Source: Streptomyces mangrovisoli
GTDB taxonomy: Bacteria; Actinomycetota; Actinomycetes; Streptomycetales; Streptomycetaceae
Assembly (NCBI RefSeq): GCF_000974985.2
Contig: NZ_LAVA02000058.1
Span: 62,001-126,000 of the forward strand
Reading direction: 5' to 3'
Length of the DNA stretch: 64,000 nucleotides
Made by a program: the position numbers and the translations under genes. The notes under the pieces were generated by a model. That model was not told the origin of the DNA, did not search any database, and was given only the letters and a program-made list of their open reading frames with translations. Shown in pieces: positions 1 to 7,704 of this stretch (the stretch's first letter is position 1; each line of letters starts with the position of its first letter).

Positions 1-310
1 GGAAGATGACGTCGTAGCGGTTGCCCGCGTTGAGCTTGGCGACCATGCCCTCCATCGAGTCGAAGTTCGACTGGACGACCTTGACGCCGTACTCCTTCTC
101 GAAGCCCTTGAAGACCGACGGGTCCACGTAGTCGGCCCAGTTGAAGTAGACGAGATCGCCGTCGACGCGGGCGCGGGGCGGGGCCAGGTCCTTGGCGTCG
201 GGCGTCTTGGCGGGCATGAACCCGCAGCCCGCGACCGCGGCGCCGAGCAGGCCGCCTGCGCCCGCCCTGAGCAGGGCGCGTCGGGTCGAGGGTGGTACCT
301 CGGGGGACAT
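1..310 (-). CDS. Spermidine/putrescine-type ABC transporter substrate-binding lipoprotein, C-terminus outside the window
   Basis: The first 103 residues of a PotD-like periplasmic binding protein are visible. The N-terminus has a twin-arginine pair (residues 10-11), a hydrophobic stretch and a lipobox ending AVAGC (Cys29), so it should be exported and lipid-anchored. The segment starting LVYFNWADYVDPSVF and later VVQSNFDSMEGM is typical of the polyamine-binding family. The ATG at 310 is the only start that leaves a complete signal peptide. It follows the Rieske oxygenase gene on the same strand after about 220 bases. The partner could be a polyamine or a quaternary amine; the sequence does not decide. 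Confidence 0.85.
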   Translation of the reverse strand, partial: MSPEVPPSTRRALLRAGAGGLLGAAVAGCGFMPAKTPDAKDLAPPRARVDGDLVYFNWADYVDPSVFKGFEKEYGVKVVQSNFDSMEGMVAKLNAGNRYDVIF

Positions 311-531
311 GGAGCGTCCTCTCCGTCGAGGAACGGCACGGCAGTCCAGGGCGGGACCGGCTGGTCGGCTCACGGAGGCCCTGTGACTCCGTAGTGAAGA
401 CCGGTCTGGGGAAGGTGCGGGTGGAGGTGCGGGGGCGGACGGGCGTCAGCGCAGGCGGGGTAAGCCGGCCGGCGGGGGCGGGGGCGCGGACGCGCCGGGC
501 CGCCGGGTCTGTGCCCCGGGGTCGCGGGGCG

Positions 532-1707
532 TCACCGGCCGTCCCCCTCCAGGTCCCGGCGGATCCGGCGGGCGAACCAGCCGACGGCGGCCTCGCGCTG
601 CGACAGCGGTCCGGGCTCGAAGCCGGGCGTGGACAGGCCCGCCTGCACCCGCTCGACGAGCTCGGCGTCCTCGTCGTTGGTGACCCAGCCGATGTGGATG
701 TTGAGCCGGCGGGCGATCCTGGTCCGCAGACTCTCCCCGCGCCGGGTGTAGAACGCGCCCGGAATCGCCGCCCGGTCCTGGGCGGTGGGCAGGGCGGTCC
801 ACGCGAGCACGTGGTCAGGGTAGAAGTCGATGAGCGTGTTGGGGTAGATCACTGCATAGCGCCATACCCGCCGGTCGGCCTCGGTCAGCCCCGGCATCGA
901 GGTCGCGAGCCGCTGGTAGAGCCGCTCCGTCCAGTTGGAGGAGGGCTTGTCCCGCAGCGGCGACTCGAACAGGACGTAGTGCTCCCGCACGTCCACGGTG
1001 TACGCCTGGTAGTCGAGCAGCCGCATCAGCGCGGGGTGCGCGACGGGGACGTGGTAGCCCTCCAGGTAGTTGTCGACGATCACCTTCCAGTTGGCGTTCT
1101 GCTGCTCGCCGCCGGCGGCGTCGTGGATGCGGTGCCTGCCGACCGGGGTGAGGCCGGGCCCGGCGTAGTGGCCGACGGCCTCGGCGAGTCCGGCGCAGGA
1201 CTCGGCGAGGGGTACGGCCTCCAGGTCGAGGTTGACGAAGACGAAGCCGAGGAAGGACTCGACGTTCACCGGGTGCAGTCCGAGCCGGGGTTTGTCGAGG
1301 CAGGGGATCCGGCGGGCCTCGGGAGCGCCGACGAGACGTCCGTCGAGCTTGTAGGTCCAGCCGTGGTACGGGCAGCGGATCGCCCTGCCCGCCGGCTCCG
1401 GGCCGGTGACCAGGCGGGTTCCCCGGTGGCGGCAGACGTTGAGATGGGCGGCGAGGGCGCCGTCCTCGGTGCGGACCACCAGGACCTCCCGGCCCGCGGC
1501 CGTGGCGGTCAGCCGGGCGCCCGGTCCGGGCAGGTCGGACTCGTGGCAGACGAGCTGCCAGGACGTGGCGAAGACGCGTTCCGTCTCCGCGGCCGCGATG
1601 GCCGGGTCCGTGTAGTAGCGGGCGGGGAGGGCCTCGCCGGGGTGATCGGGCTGCTCGCTCGGCGGTCCGTGCGGCGCGGTGGCCGCTTCGGTGGTCGAGG
1701 GATTCAT
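532..1707 (-). CDS. Rieske [2Fe-2S] aromatic-ring/quaternary-amine oxygenase, alpha subunit
   Basis: A 391-residue Rieske non-heme iron oxygenase. The Rieske cluster ligands are Cys92-x-His94 and Cys112-x2-His115 (CRHRG and CPYHGW). The catalytic iron site is the block NWKVIVDNYLEGYHVPVAHP, with His219 and His224 as iron ligands and an acidic residue (Glu216) where the electron-bridging Asp/Glu usually sits. Such enzymes hydroxylate or demethylate their substrates with electrons from a reductase or ferredoxin. The start at 1707 has GGAGGA just upstream; longer starts do not. The neighbouring binding protein and the fatty-acid-type genes across the divergent promoter suggest a quaternary amine (betaine or carnitine-like) substrate rather than an arene. 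That is an inference from context. Confidence 0.88.
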   Translation of the reverse strand: MNPSTTEAATAPHGPPSEQPDHPGEALPARYYTDPAIAAAETERVFATSWQLVCHESDLPGPGARLTATAAGREVLVVRTEDGALAAHLNVCRHRGTRLVTGPEPAGRAIRCPYHGWTYKLDGRLVGAPEARRIPCLDKPRLGLHPVNVESFLGFVFVNLDLEAVPLAESCAGLAEAVGHYAGPGLTPVGRHRIHDAAGGEQQNANWKVIVDNYLEGYHVPVAHPALMRLLDYQAYTVDVREHYVLFESPLRDKPSSNWTERLYQRLATSMPGLTEADRRVWRYAVIYPNTLIDFYPDHVLAWTALPTAQDRAAIPGAFYTRRGESLRTRIARRLNIHIGWVTNDEDAELVERVQAGLSTPGFEPGPLSQREAAVGWFARRIRRDLEGDGR

Positions 1708-1856
1708 GGGTCCTCCTCCGCGCCGCACGGGGCGGCGATGGGCGGTGAGGCTACGGCAGGGGCCGGCCGTGGGCTGCCGCGCCCGGCCATGGGTTGCCGT
1801 GGGTGGCGTGCATGACGTGCATGACGTGCATGGCGTGGCGGCCTCGGTCGATCGGG

Positions 1857-1876
1857 CTGACTGATTGGTTAGTCAG
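1857..1876. promoter_or_regulatory. TetR-type operator palindrome 1
   Basis: CTGACTGATTGGTTAGTCAG is an inverted repeat with CTGACT and AGTCAG arms. It lies about 150 bases upstream of the Rieske oxygenase start. The arm sequence is shared with the second palindrome 40 bases away, which suggests one protein binds both. The TetR regulator at 9032-9646 is the obvious candidate. Confidence 0.6.
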
Positions 1877-1914
1877 ATTGGGACCGGCGCGGTGTCAAGT
1901 CAAGGCTTGTGGGC

Positions 1915-1935
1915 TGACTAATTAGTTAGTTAGTC
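1915..1935. promoter_or_regulatory. TetR-type operator palindrome 2
   Basis: GACTAATTAGTTAGTTAGTC (1916-1935) has GACTAA/TTAGTC ends and holds a perfect ACTAATTAGT palindrome. TGACTAATTAGTTA fits the loose TNACT-N4-AGTNA pattern typical of many actinobacterial TetR operators. With palindrome 1 it forms a double site in the gap between the two divergent units. Confidence 0.6.
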
Positions 1936-2164
1936 TCGCTGTCAGGTGGCCGGGCCGCGACCCCGCGGGGACAGCGGTGGGGCGTCCGGGCCGCCCGCGC
2001 GCCGCTGATCTGCGGCCCCGCATCCCTGGCACGCGGTACACGGCCCCCGGCCGGCACTCCGCACGGCTCCCCACCCCGCACCGCGAGCGGCGGAGCATCC
2101 CCTTCCCGCCGTCGCCGCGCCACCCCGCTCCCGTCGAGGGCGGGAGCGCCCCCGGAGGCACCCC

Positions 2165-2608
2165 ATGAGAGCTCGCCGACATCTGGCATGGCTCGGTCTC
2201 ACACCGGAGCCCGAACAGGAGCTGCCGGCCGCCGTGGCGGCCCTGCGGGCCCCGGCGGCCGGCGGTCCGCCCGCGGCCGGCACCTCACCCGCGGCCGACG
2301 GCCCGCCCCCGGTCCTCGTGGCCGCCGAGCGGCGGCACGTCGAGCGGCTGGTGCTGCGCGGCACGCAGCGCGGCTGGCTCCGTTATCTGGGCGAGGTCAC
2401 CGATCTCGTCGTGTCCGCCGCCGAGGAGCCGACCCCGGCCGATCCGGCGCCGGCGCTGCTGGCCGGCGAGGTGGTCCTCGACCACCACCGGATGCTGATC
2501 GGCCTGCCCGGCCCCGGCTACGAGCGGGCGGCGGCCCAGCGGCAGGCCCTGGAACGCGCGGTGGACCGGCTTCGATCCCGCGGCGGCGAGCGGCGGAACA
2601 CCCGGTGA
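2165..2608 (+). CDS. Hypothetical protein, first gene of the rightward catabolic operon
   Basis: A 147-residue protein that I do not recognise. It starts with a basic N-terminus (MRARRHLAWLGL), has an Ala/Pro-rich linker around residues 24-45 and a C-terminal half rich in Arg/Glu that is probably helical. No cysteines, signal peptide or membrane segment are seen. GGAGG lies nine bases upstream of the ATG. Its stop codon overlaps the GTG start of the next gene (GTGA), so translation is coupled to the NuoF-like flavoprotein. That makes a role as a small partner of the flavoprotein plausible but unproven. Confidence 0.65.
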   Translation: MRARRHLAWLGLTPEPEQELPAAVAALRAPAAGGPPAAGTSPAADGPPPVLVAAERRHVERLVLRGTQRGWLRYLGEVTDLVVSAAEEPTPADPAPALLAGEVVLDHHRMLIGLPGPGYERAAAQRQALERAVDRLRSRGGERRNTR

Positions 2609-4002
2609 CCGGCGTGATCTCCCTCCTCCCGGAGGGGTGGCCCGGCCTGCTGACCCCGCCGCCCGGCACGCACCGCGACCCCTCCACGCGCACGTCGTAC
2701 GAGCCCGGCGGGTCGTGCGGCTGCCGGGATCAGGGTGGCCGCGCGGACGGCTCGTACGACTCGTACAACTCCTACGACCCGTACAACTCCTACGGCTCCT
2801 ACGGCTCCTACGGCTCCTACGGCTCCTACGAGCACGTGTCCCGGTACACGGCCGTCGGCGGGTACGCCCCCGTGGCCGCGCCCGACGCGCTGCTCGACCG
2901 CATCGCCGCCGCGGGCCTGCGCGGCCGGGGCGGGGCCGGATTTCCCGCCGCCGTCAAACTGCGCGCCGTCCGTGACGCTCCGGGCGTGCCCGTCGTCGTG
3001 GCCAACGGCGAGGAGGGCGAACCGGGCTCCGTCAAGGACCGCTGGCTGCTGCGCCACCGGCCGCACCTGGTCCTCGACGGCCTGCGCCTGGCCGCGGCCA
3101 TGACCGGTGCGGGGCGGGCTTGCGTCTACCTCTCCGACGCCTCCGCCGAGCGGGCCGTACGGCACGCCCTCGCCGAGTGGCCCCACGACGACGGCCCGCG
3201 CGTGGACGTCGTCCGCACGGCGCCGTCCTACGTCGCCGGGGAGGAGAGCGCGGTCGTACGGCGGATCGACGGCGGCCCGGCGCTGCCGACGGCCAAACCT
3301 CCGCGCCCCTTCGAGCGCGGGGTCGGCGGCGCGCCCACGCTGGTCGCCAACGTCGAGACGCTGGCCCGCGTCGCCCTGCTGCACGCGTGGCCGGACGCCG
3401 CGACCCAGGTCACCGGGGCCCATCTGGTGACCCTGTCCGGGTCCCACGGCCGTCCGGCGCTGGTCGAGGTGGCCGCCGGCACCCGGCTCGGCGCGCTCGC
3501 CGCCGCCTGCGGGCACGGCGAGGCCGCCGCCGTGCTCCTTGGAGGGCTGTTCGGCGGGCTGCACGGCGCGGGCTGGACCGGCCTCCCGCTCGACCACGAG
3601 GGGCTGCGCGCCGCGGGGGGCGCGCTCGGCTGCGGGGCGCTGCATTTCCTGCGCCCCGAAGACTGTCCGGTCGGCGTCGCGGCCGAGGCCACCGCGTATC
3701 TCGCGGCCCAGAGCGCCCGGCAGTGCGGGGTGTGCGTCTCGGGCACCGGCGCGCTCTCCGGAGCCCTGTCCGCCGTGACCCGGGGCACGGCGGACCCCGA
3801 CACACCCCAGAAGCTGCTGCGCTGGGCCCGGCAGCTGCCCGGACGCGGGGCCTGCGGCCTGCTGGACGCCGCCGCGCGGATCACCGCCAGCCTCCTCGAC
3901 CACTTCCCCGGCCGTCTCGACGAGCACGGGTCCCGGGGCTGCCCCCGATGCGCCGGCCCGGCCGCCGCCGACGGGCTCCGGTTCTCGGTGACCGTGCCCT
4001 GA
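2605..4002 (+). CDS. NuoF-like NADH:acceptor flavoprotein with an N-terminal Ser-Tyr repeat tract
   Basis: A 465-residue relative of the 51-kDa NADH-binding subunit of complex I. The FMN/NADH motifs GRGGAGFPAAVK (residues 107-118) and NGEEGEPGSVKDR (134-146) are intact, followed by an SLBB-like region. The C-terminal [4Fe-4S] site is degraded. Cys374, Cys377 and Cys417 are present, but the third cysteine of the usual CGxCxPC is replaced (CGVCVSG). Residues 49-76 are a low-complexity Gly/Ser/Tyr/Asn/Asp tract with four exact GSY units. No other complex I genes are nearby. It probably passes electrons from NADH to the ferredoxin encoded next, and from there to the Rieske oxygenase or other oxidases. 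The GTG start overlaps the previous stop. Confidence 0.82.
   Translation: MTGVISLLPEGWPGLLTPPPGTHRDPSTRTSYEPGGSCGCRDQGGRADGSYDSYNSYDPYNSYGSYGSYGSYGSYEHVSRYTAVGGYAPVAAPDALLDRIAAAGLRGRGGAGFPAAVKLRAVRDAPGVPVVVANGEEGEPGSVKDRWLLRHRPHLVLDGLRLAAAMTGAGRACVYLSDASAERAVRHALAEWPHDDGPRVDVVRTAPSYVAGEESAVVRRIDGGPALPTAKPPRPFERGVGGAPTLVANVETLARVALLHAWPDAATQVTGAHLVTLSGSHGRPALVEVAAGTRLGALAAACGHGEAAAVLLGGLFGGLHGAGWTGLPLDHEGLRAAGGALGCGALHFLRPEDCPVGVAAEATAYLAAQSARQCGVCVSGTGALSGALSAVTRGTADPDTPQKLLRWARQLPGRGACGLLDAAARITASLLDHFPGRLDEHGSRGCPRCAGPAAADGLRFSVTVP
2749..2832 (+). repeat. In-frame Gly/Ser-Tyr coding microsatellite
   Basis: Four exact tandem copies of GGCTCCTAC occupy 2794-2829. They are preceded by degenerate copies (TCGTACGAC, TCGTACAAC, TCCTACGAC and similar) from 2749. 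The repeat unit is nine bases, so copy-number change keeps the frame of the NuoF-like gene. Confidence 0.9.
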
Positions 4003-4075
4003 CCCACGCCCGCCTCCGCTCCGCTCGCCGTCACCTCCAGAAGACGTCCAGAAGACCTCCAGAAGGGGCCGCACC

Positions 4076-4267
4076 ATGAAACTCCTGCTCGACTCCACCC
4101 GCTGCCAGGGCTACGGCCTGTGCCACGAACCGGCGCCGGAGCTGATCGACCTCGACGACTTCGGCTACGCGCGGATCCTGGCCGCTTCCGTGCCGCCCGG
4201 CGGCGAGGACGCCGCCGCGGCCGCCGTCGCCGCCTGCCCCAACTCCGCGCTGAAGCTGGTGAAGTGA
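4076..4267 (+). CDS. Small [3Fe-4S]-type ferredoxin
   Basis: A 63-residue ferredoxin with Cys10 and Cys16 (CQGYGLC) and Cys54 followed by Pro (ACPNSAL). This three-cysteine pattern is typical of actinobacterial ferredoxins that serve P450 and Rieske oxygenases. An acidic middle section (LIDLDDFGYARIL) is also typical. The gene sits 73 bases after the flavoprotein and ends two bases before the GTG of the acyl-CoA synthetase. It most likely carries electrons between the NuoF-like protein and the oxygenase. Confidence 0.9.
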   Translation: MKLLLDSTRCQGYGLCHEPAPELIDLDDFGYARILAASVPPGGEDAAAAAVAACPNSALKLVK

Positions 4268-4268
4268 C

Positions 4269-6323
4269 GTGGGACGCGACCTCTCGGCGCTCTTCGACCC
4301 CGTCTCCGTCGCCGTGGTCGGAGCCAGCGACGACCCCGCGAAATACGGCCACGCCATCGCCGCCCAGGCCGTGCGCGCCGACGGCCGACGGCCCGTCCAC
4401 CTGGTCAACCGGCGCGGCGGTACGGTACTCGGCCGCGCCACCGCCCCCACCCTGAGCGCGATCGGCGAACCGGTCGACCTGGCCGTGGTCTGCGTGCCCG
4501 CCGCCGGGTTCGAGGCGGCCGTCGACGAGGCCCTGGAGTGCGGGGCACGCGCGATCGTCGCGATCACCGCCGGGTTCGCGGAGACCGGCGCCGCAGGCCG
4601 GGCACGCCAACAGGCCGTCGCCGAACGGGTACGGGCCGCGGGCGCCGTCATGGTCGGCCCCAACTGCCTCGGCATCGCCGACAATTCGACCGACCTCCAC
4701 CTGGCCTCCGACACTTTCGCGCCCGGCGGCATCGCGCTGCTGAGCCAGAGCGGCAACCTCGCGCTCGAACTCCAACTGCGCTTCGCCCCGCACGGACTCG
4801 GCTTCTCCCGCTTCGTGTCGCTGGGTAACCAGGCCGACGTCACCCTCGTCGACCTGCTCGCCGACTGCGCCCGCCACGACGGCACCCGGGCGGTCGCGGT
4901 GTACGCCGAGGACTTCGCGGACGGGCGGGCCTTCGCCGAGGCCGCGGCCTCGGCCGGAAAACCGGTCGTGCTGCTCACCGCCGGACGCGGCGCGGCCTCC
5001 GCGCGCAGCGCGCAGTCGCACACCGGGGCGCTGACCACCTCCGCCGACGTGGTGACGGCGGCCTGCCGCGACGCCGGTGTGGAACTCGTCGCCACCCCAC
5101 GCGAACTCACCGTCGTCCTGGCCGCGTTGCACGGCGCACGGCGAACGGCCGGCCGCCGCGTCGCCGTGCTCACCGACGGCGGGGGCCACGGCGTGCTGGC
5201 CGCCGACGCCGTCGAGGCCGCGGGCCTGGCCGTGCCCGAGCTCGGCGCCCCGGCCCGGGAGCGGCTGCGCGAGGTGCTGTGGGAGCAGTCGGCGGTCGCC
5301 AACCCCGTGGACCTGGCGGGGATGGGCGAGCAGGACCCCGGTTCCTACGCGGCGACCGTCGCCGAACTGCTGGCCGCCGACGAGATCGACGCCGTCCTGA
5401 TGACCGGCTACTTCGGCGGCTACGCGGCCTCCGAGGGCGGACTCGGCGGTGGCGGTACGGCGCTGGCGGACGGCGAGCGGGAGGCGGCCCGGCTCATCGC
5501 CGCCCGGCAACGGACCGTCGCCAAGCCGCTGGTGGTGCAGTCGATGTACCCCCACTCCCCCAGCTGCCGCGCCCTCGCGGCCGCCGGCATCCCCGTCTTC
5601 GACGCGACCGAGGACGCCGCGCGCGCTCTCGCCGCCTCGGTGGACGGTGTGGCCGTGCCCGGTGTCGTGCCCCTGCCCCGGCCGGCCGCGCCGCTGGACG
5701 AGACCGGGTACATGGGGATCCGGGCGGCTCTCGAAGCGGCCGGACTGGCCTTCCCCGCGGCGCGGGAGATCCACGACGAGTCCGAACTACTGGCCGCCGC
5801 AGCCGAGTTCCCGGGGCCGTACGTCCTCAAGGCCCTGCATCTGCTGCACAAGTCCGACGCGGGCGGCGTCGCACTGGGACTGGCCGGGAGGGACGAACTG
5901 CTGGCCGCCTTCCGGGAGATGCGGGCCCGGCTCGGCGCGACCGCCCACTCCGTGGAGGCCATGGCCGACGTGTCCGGCGGGATCGAGCTGATCGTCGGCG
6001 TCCAGCGCGACCCCCGGTTCGGCCCGGTCGCGATGGTCGGCCTGGGCGGGGTGCTCGCCGAGTCGCTGCGCGACGTCGCCTTCACGCTGGCGCCGGTGAC
6101 CGCCGAGCGCGCCCTGCGTCTGCTGCGCGGGCTGCGCACGGCCGCTCTGCTCGACGGGGTGCGCGGCCGGCCCGCCGTCGATGTCGGCGCGGCCGCCGAG
6201 GCCGTCGAGACGATCACCGCGTTCGCCGCCGCCCACCCGGAGATCGCCGAGCTGGAGGTGAACCCCCTGCTCGTCGGTCCGCACGGCGCGCTCGCGCTGG
6301 ACGCGCGGGCCGTACGCGACTGA
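4269..6323 (+). CDS. ADP-forming acyl-CoA (acetate-CoA) ligase family protein
   Basis: A 684-residue fusion of the alpha (CoA-binding and ligase) and beta (ATP-grasp) parts of NDP-forming acyl-CoA synthetases. The N-terminal CoA-binding Rossmann fold shows VAVVGASDDPAKYGHAI. The phosphohistidine loop is SHTGAL (His251). The ATP-grasp half carries ALHLLHKSDAGGVALGL with the second conserved His (527). The family makes acyl-CoA from a carboxylate, ATP and CoA, or runs in reverse. The GTG start lies one base past the ferredoxin stop. In this cluster it could activate the carboxylic acid substrate for the two acyl-CoA dehydrogenases that follow. Confidence 0.9.
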   Translation: MGRDLSALFDPVSVAVVGASDDPAKYGHAIAAQAVRADGRRPVHLVNRRGGTVLGRATAPTLSAIGEPVDLAVVCVPAAGFEAAVDEALECGARAIVAITAGFAETGAAGRARQQAVAERVRAAGAVMVGPNCLGIADNSTDLHLASDTFAPGGIALLSQSGNLALELQLRFAPHGLGFSRFVSLGNQADVTLVDLLADCARHDGTRAVAVYAEDFADGRAFAEAAASAGKPVVLLTAGRGAASARSAQSHTGALTTSADVVTAACRDAGVELVATPRELTVVLAALHGARRTAGRRVAVLTDGGGHGVLAADAVEAAGLAVPELGAPARERLREVLWEQSAVANPVDLAGMGEQDPGSYAATVAELLAADEIDAVLMTGYFGGYAASEGGLGGGGTALADGEREAARLIAARQRTVAKPLVVQSMYPHSPSCRALAAAGIPVFDATEDAARALAASVDGVAVPGVVPLPRPAAPLDETGYMGIRAALEAAGLAFPAAREIHDESELLAAAAEFPGPYVLKALHLLHKSDAGGVALGLAGRDELLAAFREMRARLGATAHSVEAMADVSGGIELIVGVQRDPRFGPVAMVGLGGVLAESLRDVAFTLAPVTAERALRLLRGLRTAALLDGVRGRPAVDVGAAAEAVETITAFAAAHPEIAELEVNPLLVGPHGALALDARAVRD

Positions 6324-6399
6324 GTGATCCGCCCCTCGGCGCTCACGTGCGCGCCCCGCAAGCCCCGCTCGCCCTCCCTCGACCGAAGTGGTGGTCTCC

Positions 6400-7572
6400 A
6401 TGGACATGCGCTACACCCCCGAACAGTCCGACCTGAAGCGGCGCGCGGCCGGGTACGCCCGGCTGCTGATGCGTCACGAGGACCAGTCCGAGCGGGCCGG
6501 CGGTCCGCTGCCGCGGGAGCTGGTCGCCCAGCTGACCCGGGCCGCGATGGACGCCGGCGTCTACGCCATCAACATGCCCGCCGCATGGGGCGGCGCCGGG
6601 CTCAGCCTGCTCGACCAGGTCATCGTCGAGGAGGAGTTCGGCAAGGCCACCAACTGCCTCTGGGACATTCCCTGGCGGCCCGCGAACGTGCTGGCCCAGG
6701 GCGACGAGCGGCAGCGCGAGAAGTACCTGCTGCCCGTGATCCGCGCGGAGAAGTTCGACGCGTTCGCGGTCACCGAGCCGGGTGCCGGTTCCGACCCCGG
6801 CTCCGGCACCTCCACGGCCACCCGCACCGCCGGCGGCTGGCTGCTGAGCGGCGAGAAGTGGTTCGTGACCTGCGGCGACATCGCCGATTTCCTGCTGGTG
6901 CAGGCGGACGCGGGGCCCGAGCGGCTGCCGACGCTGTTCTTCGTGGACAAGGCCGCACCCGGTGTGGAGATGACCCGTGTGCCGCGCTTCATGCACTCCG
7001 CCGTCAACGGGCACCCCGAATTCACCTTCACCGACGTCTTCGTGGCCGACGAGGACGTGCTCGGCGGGGTCGGCAACGGCTACGAGCTGACCAAGGAATG
7101 GTTCACCGACGAACGGCTGATGATCGCCGCCCGCACCGTCGGCGCCGCCGAGCGGGCCCTGCAACTCGCCCGCGACTGGGCCGTGGAGCGCGAGCAGTTC
7201 GGCGCCCCGATCGCCTCGTACCAGCTGATCCAGGGGATGCTCGCGGACTGCGCCGTGGACATCGCCGTCAACCGCGCCTACACCCACCAGGTCGCCTGGG
7301 AGGCCGACCAGCCGCACCCCGACCGCAAGACCCTGCACGCCAAGGCCTCCACCGCCAAGCTCGCCGCCAGCGAGGCGGCCGGCCGGGTCGCCGACCGGTG
7401 TCTGCAGATCTTCGGCGGCCGCGGCTACGACCGCTCCTACCCCGTCGAGCGCATCTACCGGGAGCTGCGCGTGGACCGGATCTGGGAGGGCACCTCCGAG
7501 ATCCAGCGGCTGATCATCGCCAACGAGCTGATCAAGCGCGGCACCGGCGTGCTGGCGCTCCCCACGCACTGA
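6400..7572 (+). CDS. Acyl-CoA dehydrogenase, copy 1
   Basis: A 390-residue FAD enzyme of the acyl-CoA dehydrogenase family. Family signatures are AVTEPGAGSDPGS, EKWFVTCGD (flavin contacts), the helical C-terminal block with DWAVEREQFGAPI, and WEGTSEIQRLIIANELIKRG at the end. It oxidises an acyl-CoA to an enoyl-CoA. I chose ATG 6400 (MDMRYTPEQ) because the aligned start of copy 2 is MDFRLTPRQ. A GTG at 6388 is possible. Copy 2 follows after 132 bases and is highly similar, with identical runs of 20 or more residues in the C-terminal domain. Confidence 0.92.
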   Translation: MDMRYTPEQSDLKRRAAGYARLLMRHEDQSERAGGPLPRELVAQLTRAAMDAGVYAINMPAAWGGAGLSLLDQVIVEEEFGKATNCLWDIPWRPANVLAQGDERQREKYLLPVIRAEKFDAFAVTEPGAGSDPGSGTSTATRTAGGWLLSGEKWFVTCGDIADFLLVQADAGPERLPTLFFVDKAAPGVEMTRVPRFMHSAVNGHPEFTFTDVFVADEDVLGGVGNGYELTKEWFTDERLMIAARTVGAAERALQLARDWAVEREQFGAPIASYQLIQGMLADCAVDIAVNRAYTHQVAWEADQPHPDRKTLHAKASTAKLAASEAAGRVADRCLQIFGGRGYDRSYPVERIYRELRVDRIWEGTSEIQRLIIANELIKRGTGVLALPTH

Positions 7573-7704
7573 CACCCGCCGCCGCGACCGTCCCGGGCGC
7601 GCCTCGACTCGGCCGCCACGACGGCCCCGCACGTCGATCCCGCACGACGACTCCGCGTGTCGGCCCGGCCCACCTCCGCACACCACCACACAGCGAGGAC
7701 TTCC

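Larger units (their letters stand above)
1708..2164. promoter_or_regulatory. Divergent promoter region of the catabolic cluster
   Basis: No gene is apparent in these 457 bases. The left half is AT-richer than the surroundings and carries the two TetR-type palindromes listed separately. The right half (about 1940-2150) is ordinary GC-rich spacer with open but unconvincing reading frames. Confidence 0.6.

Noticed and set aside
2188..2604. Upstream extension of the NuoF-like protein to 604 residues
   Set aside because: The extension is Arg/Gly-rich, overlaps the better-supported 147-residue gene and lacks a ribosome site; the GTG at 2605 gives a coupled start.
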